Source of the DNA: CBCYMI01 sp965183855
GTDB taxonomy: Bacteria > Pseudomonadota > Alphaproteobacteria > Caulobacterales > Maricaulaceae
Reading direction: 5' to 3'
Assembly (NCBI GenBank): GCA_965183855.1
Contig: CBCYMI010000043.1
Span: forward strand, 1 to 27,363
Length of the DNA: 27,363 nt
Part shown: positions 7,697-15,247 of the stretch, in pieces
Layout: each line of letters opens with the position of its first letter
How positions within the stretch are numbered: position 1 is the first letter of the stretch
Position numbers and translations under genes: made by a program
Notes under the pieces: generated by a model
Databases searched by the model: none
Told to the model about the DNA's origin: nothing
What the model saw: only the letters and a program-made list of their open reading frames with translations

Positions 7697-7771
7697 GCAT
7701 AATTTATTTTTTCTTCGCTTGCTAGAGAATATTCTCATCAGGGTTTTAATTCTTGTTCACTTGCATGCTTG

Positions 7772-7851
7772 CCATATTTTTATATATTGTTAAAATAAAA
7801 AAGCAGATATAAGTGATTCCTTACCATATTTTTATATACAACTAAAATAAA
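7772..7851. repeat. AT-rich direct repeats between tolC and popZ
   Basis: CCATATTTTTATATA followed by an AAAATAAA block occurs at 7772-7799 and 7824-7851 (24 of 28 positions equal, 52-bp period). Further on, TTATCACAATAGAT occurs twice between 7868 and 7908. The 279-bp gap between tolC and popZ otherwise shows no gene. The repeats could carry promoter elements for popZ but no convincing hexamer pair stands out. Confidence 0.55.
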
Positions 7852-7975
7852 GTATATAAAATAGATAATTATCACAATAGATTATTATAATAGATTATCA
7901 CAATAGATAGATGTATTCATTCCTGTGACTAATTTTAATGAAGAGTAAAACACGGTGGATAAATGGAGTTAAGAA

Positions 7976-8935
7976 ATGGTAGATCATGATACTGATAATG
8001 AGTCTTCTATAGAAGATATTCTGGCATCTATAAGAAACATTATTAATAAAGAAGAAGAATATTTAAAACCCGATCAGGAACCTGATCAGGATGTCAAAGA
8101 TAGTTATCTAAAAATCAGTAAGGAAACAGATCAAAAAAGAGAGGAAAATGATTTTTCTGATCATCCATCTCAAAAGGTTAAATCTGAATCTTTAAAGCCA
8201 GAGCAAAAAATCAAAGAAAAGAATCAGAATCAATTAGATAAAAAAAATGAATTAGATAAAAAACAGGACAAAAAGCAAACAAAAAAAAATATTGTAAAAA
8301 AGCAAAAAGTAAATTCTGAAACACAAAAACCAGATCAAGAAACAATTAAAGCAGAGACAGAAAAAAAACAAATTCAGGATAAAAAAGAGCTTGCTGAAAG
8401 TCTGGAAGCTCTTTTTTCTCCGTTAAATGTAGAAGAAGAAATTAAAAAGGAAGATTTAAAACAAACATCTAAATCTGTAAAAAAGAAAGTAACTCCAAAA
8501 TTAAATGTTTCTGTCTCATCCGTAGAGAAAACTGATAACAATCAGCAATCAGATCATAAAATGCTTTCTGATCATTTAGATAAAGATTCTATCACAGAAC
8601 AAAAAAATCAGGATTTTTTTGTTGTAAAGCCTGAAATTATATCAGAGCCTGTTATTAATAAGCAGGAATTTTTAGAAACAAATCAGTTTAAAGATATTCA
8701 ATTTTCAAATTCGTCAGAACAAAAAGAGTCTGAGCCAAAACATCAAGATTCACAGCTTGCTGAAACACAAGAAATAGAAAAGAAGATTCCCCCTTCAATC
8801 CATATGTCTGATGAGGAATTAACGCATTATATTGAAACTCAAATTAACCAGAAAATTAGTGAGCGGATTGAAAAAGAAGTTCGTGATTCTATTAAAACCA
8901 TACTAATAAAAACGCTCAATGAGCTTTCTGATTAA
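7976..8935 (+). CDS. popZ: Polar organizing protein PopZ (DUF2497 family)
   Basis: 319-residue protein with PopZ architecture. The N-terminal interaction helix reads SIEDILASIRNII (residues 11-23), the hallmark of the family. A long, disordered, charged linker rich in Lys, Glu, Gln and Asp follows (about 25-275), and the C-terminal oligomerisation helices are at 279-319 (ELTHYIETQINQKISERI onward). In Caulobacter, PopZ forms a microdomain at the cell pole that tethers the centromere through ParB and recruits polarity factors. The linker here is much more basic and Lys/Gln-rich than the Pro/Glu-rich linker of Caulobacter PopZ. A GGAG ribosome binding site precedes the ATG. The order tolC-popZ is common in Alphaproteobacteria, usually followed by valS, which is absent here. 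Confidence 0.88.
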   Translation: MVDHDTDNESSIEDILASIRNIINKEEEYLKPDQEPDQDVKDSYLKISKETDQKREENDFSDHPSQKVKSESLKPEQKIKEKNQNQLDKKNELDKKQDKKQTKKNIVKKQKVNSETQKPDQETIKAETEKKQIQDKKELAESLEALFSPLNVEEEIKKEDLKQTSKSVKKKVTPKLNVSVSSVEKTDNNQQSDHKMLSDHLDKDSITEQKNQDFFVVKPEIISEPVINKQEFLETNQFKDIQFSNSSEQKESEPKHQDSQLAETQEIEKKIPPSIHMSDEELTHYIETQINQKISERIEKEVRDSIKTILIKTLNELSD

Positions 8936-8978
8936 TAAAACCTACACACACACACGGTGATGATGCAGTTTTTTTTAA

Positions 8979-9005
8979 GAGCATTTGGCGTATTTAAGCA
9001 AGCTC
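8979..9005 (+). repeat. Dispersed intergenic repeat, copy 3
   Basis: 27-bp unit, GAGCATTTGGCG then TATTTAAGCAAGCTC, the same repeat as at 2407-2434 and 2496-2523 but 6.5 kb away. Its flanks TTAAGAGC (8976-8983) and GCTCTTAA (9002-9009) are perfect 8-bp inverted repeats, so the whole unit can fold as a hairpin. Confidence 0.75.
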
Positions 9006-9114
9006 TTAAGTCTAATCTTGGCGCTTAATGTACTAAATTAAAACCACGGGACTGCGTGCCTTTGCGTGCAATCGAAGGGCTTAGCACGCTAAGTGCCAAG
9101 ATTGAGCTTAAGAG
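9003..9114. repeat. Imperfect inverted-repeat element
   Basis: Left arm 9003-9027 and right arm 9090-9114 are inverted copies matching at 21 of 25 positions: CTCTTAAG...AATCTTGGC...CTTA against its reverse complement. They enclose a 62-bp centre that contains GCGTGCAATCGAAGGGCT (9065-9082). That core also resembles GCGTGCAGCCAAAGGGCT at 2378-2395 in the other repeat island. A short (CA)n run lies just upstream (8944-8955). It looks like a palindromic intergenic element. Confidence 0.7.
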
Positions 9115-9149
9115 TTTATTTCTGCTAGTTTATGTGTTGTTTTATAAGT

Positions 9150-9305
9150 ATGAAAGGAAATAAAAATAGTCAATTTCTAGCACAGAGAAAACCATATGTA
9201 ATTCGTTCGAAAAAAGGACAAATTATTGATGTAAATGGAAAACCTGTTTCTAGCAAAGCCCCTGCTGCGCACATTCCATTATCTAACTTTAGGTTTAAAC
9301 AATAA
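9150..9305 (+). CDS. Small ORF resembling a polymorphic-toxin C-terminal tail
   Basis: 51 codons from ATG 9150 (an in-frame ATG at 9132 would add six residues). Neither start has a ribosome binding site, and the frame is closed just upstream by TAG 9126-9128. The protein is basic and ends in IIDVNGKPVSSKAPAAHIPL and then SNFRFKQ. To my eye this resembles the extreme C-termini of polymorphic (Rhs/CDI-type) toxins, which often end in a D-x-x-G-x-x-V-x-x-x-x-P-x-A-H-I-P pattern. That is recognition from memory, not a search. The missing N-terminal part, the lack of a start signal and the adjacent palindromic repeat suggest a truncated remnant. It overlaps the next frame as toxin-immunity pairs commonly do. 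Confidence 0.4.
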   Translation: MKGNKNSQFLAQRKPYVIRSKKGQIIDVNGKPVSSKAPAAHIPLSNFRFKQ

Positions 9306-9445
9306 TTGTTGATCAAAAGAATAGAATAATTAAATTATTTTCTCACTTTGCGGATGAAGATTTTCAGCGTAGAAGCTGGTTTGGTATCGGTTCAAAATGC
9401 TCTACACCAGAAGAATTATGTAATCAAATTGATGATTTATTTTAA
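9302..9445 (+). pseudogene. Possible immunity-protein remnant without a start codon
   Basis: An open frame bounded by TAA 9296-9298 and TAA 9443-9445 encodes about 47 residues with protein-like character (KLFSHFADEDFQRRSWFGI, then CSTPEELCNQIDDLF). It contains no ATG, GTG or TTG start. At 9302-9304 the codon is ATA. If this were ATG, the sequence CAATGA would give the classic ATGA stop/start overlap with the preceding ORF, so a single G-to-A change could have removed the start. The D-E-x-x-Q-x-x-x-W...C...E...DD pattern is reminiscent of small acidic immunity proteins, but I cannot name a family with confidence. Confidence 0.4.
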
Positions 9446-9483
9446 AGGGAAGTTATTTGGTTAAACTATTTTTTAAAAAAAAA

Positions 9484-9507
9484 GCTATAAAGGTTTAAAT
9501 TTATAGC
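9484..9507. terminator. Bidirectional intrinsic terminator
   Basis: Stem GCTATAAA (9484-9491) and TTTATAGC (9500-9507), a perfect 8-bp stem with an 8-nt loop. On the plus strand it is followed by CTTTTCTTTT; on the minus strand it is followed by a T-run (the A-run 9475-9483). It sits between the plus-strand toxin/immunity-like remnant and the 3' end of the minus-strand gene at 9534, so it can serve both. Confidence 0.75.
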
Positions 9508-9533
9508 CTTTTCTTTTAATATTTTATCAAAGT

Positions 9534-9830
9534 TTATGCATAATCTACATGACCAACGATATCATCACCATAAGGGTGATTATTATAATTGGAGCCATTT
9601 GTATTATAATTATAATGATCTAATAATTCATTTCCATCAAAAATAGCTTCAGAGTCTGAATAACGTACTGCGTTATACTCATTGCTAAGAAATTCATATA
9701 ATTGTGGTCTTTCTGCTAATTCTGTATAATGATCAAATATATAAGAATATAGGCTGTTTTCAATAGAGCCATAAGATTTACCATGAAAATGCGCTGCATA
9801 ATGATAAACCTGATTTAAAAAATTACTCAT
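9534..9830 (-). CDS. Tyrosine-rich small protein of unknown function
   Basis: 98 residues, with a good AGGAA ribosome binding site about eight bases before the ATG and a terminator directly downstream, so I believe it is expressed. Fourteen of 98 residues are tyrosine, and Asn, His and Asp are also frequent. There is no signal peptide, membrane segment or known domain. The N-terminal two-thirds looks helical (LYSYIFDHYTELAERPQLYE); the tail is Asn/Tyr-rich and probably disordered. Residues 51-58 read EYNAVRYS, nearly the same as EYEAVGYS at residues 350-357 of the large protein at 23472. The two could be relatives or share a host-directed motif. Function not recognised. Confidence 0.6.
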   Translation of the reverse strand: MSNFLNQVYHYAAHFHGKSYGSIENSLYSYIFDHYTELAERPQLYEFLSNEYNAVRYSDSEAIFDGNELLDHYNYNTNGSNYNNHPYGDDIVGHVDYA

Positions 9831-10382
9831 AATATACGTTCCTGTTTATATTTAGTAAAATCCAATCATAGATTTGTACAAATTAAAATTCAAATTAATT
9901 CTAATTTTAGAGACAAAATAGAGTTGATCAAAAATATAAAATAAATTATATTATTATTTAATGATATATATAAATAAAATTTATTATAAGAAAAGTGTTT
10001 ATTATACAAGCATTTAAATAATAAAGAGAATAAAATTCTTTTATTATTATCTTATTTTATAATATTATTACTAATAAACTTATTATTTTTTTGAACGAGC
10101 CAGCTATAAAAATAAGGAATTTTGAATCTGGTCATAGCTAAATTTTCTTTTCTAAAATACCAGGATTTCAATGTTTGAATATTCAAGTTTTGAGTTTAAA
10201 TTGAGATAAAAATTTATATCGGATGATTTTGGAAAAATTTTAAAAATTTTTATTTACCTTCCTAAACGTTTTTAGAAAAAAATAAGTATTTTTTTAATTA
10301 AAAAAACAATCTGGAACAAGAAAGGTTGAAAATGATAGAATCAAGGAAGACGGTTAGTCTGAAGCTGTTTTAAGAAAGCCTG
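9831..10382. other. AT-rich intergenic region
   Basis: 552 bp between two minus-strand genes with no ORF of substance. It is extremely A/T-rich. One long AT hairpin is visible at 10017-10048 (arms 10017-10031 and 10035-10048, one bulge, AAA loop). It might help end transcription of the lipoprotein gene, but it is some 340 bp beyond that gene. I see no RNA gene. Confidence 0.5.
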
Positions 10383-10700
10383 TTAAAGACAATTTTTTTG
10401 ATGCGCCATATTATTTAATAATTGAAGCCTTTTTTGAACCAGACGTTGAATCTTTTTACGATAAAGATGTTTCTTTCTAAATCGATCAGAATCAATCTCT
10501 AGATTTTGAATAAATCTATGATTATTGGTTTTTTGAAATGCAATAATTTTCTCAATTTCATCTGCAATCTGATCACAAGAAAACTGATAGGCATAACGAA
10601 TAGGAAAATCTGTATACTCTTTATAACTCTGTTCTTTCGCACAGTTTGATAATAATGAAAGTATAAGAATAATGAAAAAAGTTCTAATCATAAACTTCAT
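10383..10700 (-). CDS. Small predicted lipoprotein
   Basis: 105 residues with a lipoprotein signal: basic start (MKFMIR), hydrophobic core FFIILILSLL, and lipobox L17-S-N-C20. The mature part contains two more cysteines, C42 (SCDQIADEI) and C104 (KNCL), which could form a disulfide bringing both ends together in the periplasm. Between them is a helical, Lys/Arg/Gln-rich stretch (residues about 44-100) probably forming a coiled-coil hairpin. Similar small lipoproteins with a Cys-D-x-I/L-x-x-E-I start are common in Alphaproteobacteria, but I know no function. It is followed 77 bp downstream of the serine dehydratase stop on the same strand, so it may be part of the same transcript. Confidence 0.7.
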   Translation of the reverse strand: MKFMIRTFFIILILSLLSNCAKEQSYKEYTDFPIRYAYQFSCDQIADEIEKIIAFQKTNNHRFIQNLEIDSDRFRKKHLYRKKIQRLVQKRLQLLNNMAHQKNCL

Positions 10701-10777
10701 ATTACGTTGATTTGATTAAAATTAAGTTGATAATAAAAATTGTATTATTAATAAATTTTAAAAAAATAAATCAATTT

Positions 10778-12178
10778 CTAACATTCAATAATATTAACAT
10801 TAACAGCAAGCCCTCCTTTGGAGGTTTCTTTGTATTTTTCTGCCATATCTAACCCTGTTTGATACATGGTTTTAATCACATCATCTAATGATACCTTATG
10901 ATCGCCATTATTATATAATGCTATGCGAGCGGCATCTATTGCTTTTATAGATCCAATTGCATTTCTTTCAATACAGGGAATTTGTACAAGTCCTTTAATA
11001 GGGTCGCAGGTCAGACCAAGATTATGCTCCATACCAATTTCAGCTGCATTCTCAATCTGCTCATTACTGCCCCCTTTAACAGCTGCTAAACCTGCGGCAG
11101 CCATTGAACAGGCAACGCCAACTTCACCTTGGCAGCCCGCTTCTGCTCCTGAAATTGAGGCATTCTTTTTATATAATGCTCCGATCGCTGCAGCTGTTAA
11201 TAAAAATGTCTCTATATCTTTCTTTTTGAGATTATCCTTTTTAAGGACTGTAAAATACTTTAAAACAGCTGGAATAATGCCAGCTGCTCCATTTGTAGGA
11301 GCTGTAACAACTCTACCTCCTGAAGCGTTTTCTTCATTAACTGACATTGCCCATAAATTAACCCAATCCATCATAATCAAAGGATCATTCGAATTTAAAT
11401 TTGCTTTCTTTTCTTCTATTAATTTCTTAAATATCTTCGGAGCTCTACGTTTAACAAAAAGACCTCCTGGTAAAACGCCTTCTATCTTTATTCCTCGCTG
11501 AATACAAGAATGCATCGTATCCCATAAATTATGTAGCAAATGCTTGATTTCAGATTCACTTCTAAAACAGAGCTCATTTGCCATCATGATTTCAGCAATA
11601 CTTAAATCATTCTCCTTGCCAAGCTTTAGTAAATCATTTCCTGTTGAAAATGGATAAGGAATATTACTTTTACTTTTGCTATATAAGGCTTCTTTCTTGA
11701 AGCGATCTTGTTCATGAAGAACAAATCCTCCTCCAATTGAATAATAACGATCTTCTCTGATTAAATCATGCTCTTTGTCATAGGCAGAAAATTGCATGCC
11801 ATTGGTATGGAAATCCAGTCTTTTTTCCATCTGAAAAATTAAATCTTGTATTTCATTAAAGCAAATGCGCTTAACCCCAGATAGATTGAGTTCTTTACAG
11901 GTACGAATATGTTTTAATTTCGATTCAATGAGGTCTGGATTAATGGTTGATGGATCCTCTCCTTCTAATCCAAGTAAAATAGCTTTATCAGAACCATGCC
12001 CAATGCCTGTTAATGCTAGAGAGCCAAATAATTCTACTTTAATACGAGCGGTTTTATCAATTAATTGATATTCTTTTAATCGATGAATAAAATATAAAGC
12101 AGCCTTCATCGGTCCCACTGTATGCGAACTTGAAGGACCTATACCGACTTTAAATAAATCAAAAACACTTAAATGCAT
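10778..12178 (-). CDS. sdaA: L-serine dehydratase, iron-sulfur type, single chain
   Basis: Converts L-serine to pyruvate and ammonia (EC 4.3.1.17) using a [4Fe-4S] cluster; cytosolic. 466 residues with the beta domain first (VFDLFKVGIGPSSSHTVGPM, residues 5-24) and the alpha catalytic domain after about residue 190, as in one-chain enzymes. Candidate cluster ligands are C349 (EAGCQGEVG), C391 (LTCDPIKG) and C402 (IPCIERNA). The last residue of the protein is C466. In the Legionella enzyme the C-terminal cysteine reaches into the active site and caps the cluster until serine displaces it, and the position here fits that. The gene starts 12 bp after the RND permease stop, so it is the last cistron of that operon, which is an odd association. 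It would supply pyruvate from host-derived serine. Confidence 0.95.
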   Translation of the reverse strand: MHLSVFDLFKVGIGPSSSHTVGPMKAALYFIHRLKEYQLIDKTARIKVELFGSLALTGIGHGSDKAILLGLEGEDPSTINPDLIESKLKHIRTCKELNLSGVKRICFNEIQDLIFQMEKRLDFHTNGMQFSAYDKEHDLIREDRYYSIGGGFVLHEQDRFKKEALYSKSKSNIPYPFSTGNDLLKLGKENDLSIAEIMMANELCFRSESEIKHLLHNLWDTMHSCIQRGIKIEGVLPGGLFVKRRAPKIFKKLIEEKKANLNSNDPLIMMDWVNLWAMSVNEENASGGRVVTAPTNGAAGIIPAVLKYFTVLKKDNLKKKDIETFLLTAAAIGALYKKNASISGAEAGCQGEVGVACSMAAAGLAAVKGGSNEQIENAAEIGMEHNLGLTCDPIKGLVQIPCIERNAIGSIKAIDAARIALYNNGDHKVSLDDVIKTMYQTGLDMAEKYKETSKGGLAVNVNIIEC

Positions 12179-12190
12179 AATCTATCCTGA

Positions 12191-15100
12191 TTATTTTTTT
12201 GTTTTCTCTGGAAAAAACAGAGAATATAAAACAGGGGTTATATAAAGTGTTAACAGAGTGCCAATTGCAAGACCCCATGCGATTACATTTGCAAGACCAT
12301 ACCATAAATTACCACCAAATAATATAAGAGGCAACAGACCTAATGCAGTTGTAACTGCTGTCATGATAATAGGCCTTAATCGTGTAATAGCAGCTTCAAT
12401 AATCGTTTCTTTTATAGAAATAGAGTCTTGTTTAATACTATCTATTCGATCAATCATAACAATTCCATTATTAATAATAATACCTGCAAGAGATAATAAT
12501 CCAAGTGTTTCCATAAAACCAAAAGAAGCTTGCATGATTTTAAGCCCTAAAAAAGCTCCTATAAAAGAAAGAGGTATGGTTAGAAAAATAATAATGGGCC
12601 TTCTATAGGAACTAAATTGCCAAATCAATAAAACAATAATAGCTGCGAAACAATAAGGCATTTTTTCAAATAAATAAGCTTGTGCTTCTGAGGAGTTTTC
12701 TAATTCTCCTCCCCATTTCCATTGATAGACTGGACTTAAATTGAGAGATTGAATCAGTGGGGTAACTTTTTGTGATAATTCAGTTGCAGAAAGTGTCTTA
12801 TTTTTAAAACTTAAGGTTACAGTTCGTTCCTGATCTCGTCTTTTGACAATACTAAACTCCTGATCAGGTAAAATATCAGCAATTTGAGATAAGGGAATGT
12901 TTTGATTGTTTCTTTGAGAATAAATATTAATATCTTGAATAGATTCCAGATTTTTTCTTTCCTTATCGCTTCCTCTCCATTCAATAGGAATGATAACATC
13001 AAAATCACGATAATCTGTAATATAGTCTCCAGATAAATATCCATTTAAAGCCTCTGCTATTTCCTGATTGGTGACGTTTGCAAGACGGGCACGAATAGGA
13101 TCTATTTTTACATAGGCTTTAAAAATCTTGTTTTCCCAATTATTCTCAACATTAATGGTATCTGGAATGCTTTTAATTTTATGTTCTAACTCCCTAATTT
13201 TAGAATATAAATATTCTCTGTCAGGACCTGAAATACGAACTTCTAAAAGACCCGCTTCACCCGGTCCTAAAGCAATTTTTTTAAGCTTAATCCGTGCTTG
13301 TGGAAAATAATCTTCTACATAAGTTTGAACGTGTTGCATGTCTTTATTGATTGTTTTTACATCGTTTAAGGTCGCAACAAGAAAACCATGATGAGGATCT
13401 GGATTAATTGGATCCAATGAAAGAATAAATCTTGGACCTCCTTCTGCAACATAGGCAATATTGCTTGTTATATCTGGATTGGATTTTTTATCACTAAGCC
13501 ATTTTGATAGATTCTGAACAATAATATTGGTTTGATCAATGCTTGAGCCCGCTGGAAGGTCAACATAAATTAGAAATTGATTTCGTTCACTTGAAGGAAA
13601 AAATACTTTTGGAACGGTTTTAAAAACCTGTAAGGAAAGAAAGAAAACAATGACAGAGGCAAGAATTGTCAAAAGTGGAAAGCGTAATACGAATTTAAGA
13701 CTGGATCTATAATATTTATAAATTCCTTGATGATAACTGTCTATTTTAGAGGGAGATTTCTTTTTTTTAACGTCTCCTAAAAACCAATAGCATAGGCTTG
13801 GAATAATGGTTAATGCTAAAAACCAGGATCCTAATAATACGACAATAATAACCTGGCTTAACGCTCTTGTGTATTCTCCTGCGGCACCCACTGATAACAT
13901 CATGGGTAAAAAGGCAAGAATGGTAGTCAAAGAAGAGGTAAGAAGAGGAAGTGATAAATTCTTTCCTGCTTTAAGAGCACTGTCAAAAGGAGTTCCTCCT
14001 TTCTCAATTCGACGCCTGATATCCTCCGTAATAACAATTCCATTATCAACTAGTAATCCAAGCGCAATAATCATGGCAGCAATTGACATGCGTTGAAATT
14101 CGATATTCATCATTCGCATAATAATCAAGGCTAGTAACATTGTGGAGGGAACTAACATTCCGACAATTAAACCAGAGCGAATTCCTAAAAATAACATCAC
14201 AATAACAAAAACAATCACAATGGTCTGATACACATTACTAACTGCATCATCTACAGATTTTTTAACAATATCTGGCTGAAACGTTGCAAAATCCAATTGA
14301 TAACCAATGGTTAATTCATTTTGTAACTGATCTATTTTCTGTGTAAGCTGTTTTCCAAATTTAACACTGTCTATACCATCATTAATCGAAACGCTGAGTA
14401 TAATCGCAGCTTGTCCATTATAATAAATTAAGCTTTTGGGGGGAGAAACATATTGTTTTTTAATTTCTGCAATATCTTTTAATGGAATGAGAGTGGAATT
14501 TTCTGTTTGAATGAGAGTTTCACCAATACCTTGAATGGTTTCAAAATTTCCAGAAGGCTCAAGTGTGAAATTTAATCCTCCAGAATTAACCATGCCTCCA
14601 GGTAGAATAATATTTTGCGCTTGCAGAGTTGATTTAATCGTTTGAGGTGTAATTTTTAATTGTTTTAATTTGCTATTGGAGACGATAATAAAAATGCGCT
14701 CATTCTGAATTCCATAAAGTTCTACTTTTTTGATTCCATTTAGAGTATAAAGCTGATCTCGAATGGTTTTTGATTGATCACGCATTTCACGAAAACTATA
14801 CCCTTCTGCTGTTAAAGCAATGGTTGCAATGGCTGTTAATCCATAATCATCATTAACAAAAGGACCTTGTGTTCCTTTGGGGAGAGAAGGCTTTAAATCT
14901 GTAATTTTATCTCTTAAATCTTGCCAAACTTTATCAATATCTTTTACTTTTTCATTTAAGCTGATGGTAATGATTGATTTCCCTGTTTTTGAGCTGGAAG
15001 TAATATGTTTAACTTCAGGAATCTCACGGATTTTTTCTTCAACAGGTCTGGTAATCAAATCTTCTATACGTTGGACGCTCATTCCTGGAAAATTGGTCGT

Positions 15101-15244
15101 AACAAGAGCGGATCTGATAATAATTGTCGGTTCTTCTTTCCTTGGATAATTAAGAAAAACAATACTTCCAAGTACGCAGATTAAAAATAAAAATGTCATG
15201 AATAATCTGGAGTTATTGAGTGCAAAGCGTGTAATTATACCCAT
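12191..15244 (-). CDS. RND-family efflux permease (AcrB-like)
   Basis: Inner-membrane, proton-driven exporter of 1017 residues, with the usual layout: TM1 (residues about 12-31), a large periplasmic porter domain, TM2-6 (about 338-490), a second periplasmic domain, and TM8-12 at the end. Family marks include FPGMSVQRIEDLITRPVEE, TSSSKTG, and the TM4 motif GLLVDNGIVITEDIRRR. In AcrB, TM4 carries two aspartates for proton transfer; here the pair is D400-N401. This D-N form is common in some RND branches. The C-terminal TM10 region reads GIIINNGIVMIDR. It starts 3 bp after the adaptor stop, so translation is probably coupled. The substrate cannot be predicted. No outer-membrane gene is adjacent; TolC at 6344 is the likely partner. 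Confidence 0.93.
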   Translation of the reverse strand: MGIITRFALNNSRLFMTFLFLICVLGSIVFLNYPRKEEPTIIIRSALVTTNFPGMSVQRIEDLITRPVEEKIREIPEVKHITSSSKTGKSIITISLNEKVKDIDKVWQDLRDKITDLKPSLPKGTQGPFVNDDYGLTAIATIALTAEGYSFREMRDQSKTIRDQLYTLNGIKKVELYGIQNERIFIIVSNSKLKQLKITPQTIKSTLQAQNIILPGGMVNSGGLNFTLEPSGNFETIQGIGETLIQTENSTLIPLKDIAEIKKQYVSPPKSLIYYNGQAAIILSVSINDGIDSVKFGKQLTQKIDQLQNELTIGYQLDFATFQPDIVKKSVDDAVSNVYQTIVIVFVIVMLFLGIRSGLIVGMLVPSTMLLALIIMRMMNIEFQRMSIAAMIIALGLLVDNGIVITEDIRRRIEKGGTPFDSALKAGKNLSLPLLTSSLTTILAFLPMMLSVGAAGEYTRALSQVIIVVLLGSWFLALTIIPSLCYWFLGDVKKKKSPSKIDSYHQGIYKYYRSSLKFVLRFPLLTILASVIVFFLSLQVFKTVPKVFFPSSERNQFLIYVDLPAGSSIDQTNIIVQNLSKWLSDKKSNPDITSNIAYVAEGGPRFILSLDPINPDPHHGFLVATLNDVKTINKDMQHVQTYVEDYFPQARIKLKKIALGPGEAGLLEVRISGPDREYLYSKIRELEHKIKSIPDTINVENNWENKIFKAYVKIDPIRARLANVTNQEIAEALNGYLSGDYITDYRDFDVIIPIEWRGSDKERKNLESIQDINIYSQRNNQNIPLSQIADILPDQEFSIVKRRDQERTVTLSFKNKTLSATELSQKVTPLIQSLNLSPVYQWKWGGELENSSEAQAYLFEKMPYCFAAIIVLLIWQFSSYRRPIIIFLTIPLSFIGAFLGLKIMQASFGFMETLGLLSLAGIIINNGIVMIDRIDSIKQDSISIKETIIEAAITRLRPIIMTAVTTALGLLPLILFGGNLWYGLANVIAWGLAIGTLLTLYITPVLYSLFFPEKTKK

Positions 15245-15247
15245 GAA

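Noticed and set aside
7861..7911. Short AT-rich repeats that might suggest a CRISPR
   Set aside because: Units are short, AT-only and irregular, with no spacers of constant length and no cas genes nearby.
10923..11501. 192-codon plus-strand ORF opposite sdaA
   Set aside because: It is antisense to a clearly real gene, has no recognisable domain and no ribosome binding site, and its amino-acid content is that of a mirrored frame.
12258..15149. Several antisense or out-of-frame ORFs within the RND permease gene
   Set aside because: Shadow frames of a conserved gene; no independent start signals or domains.
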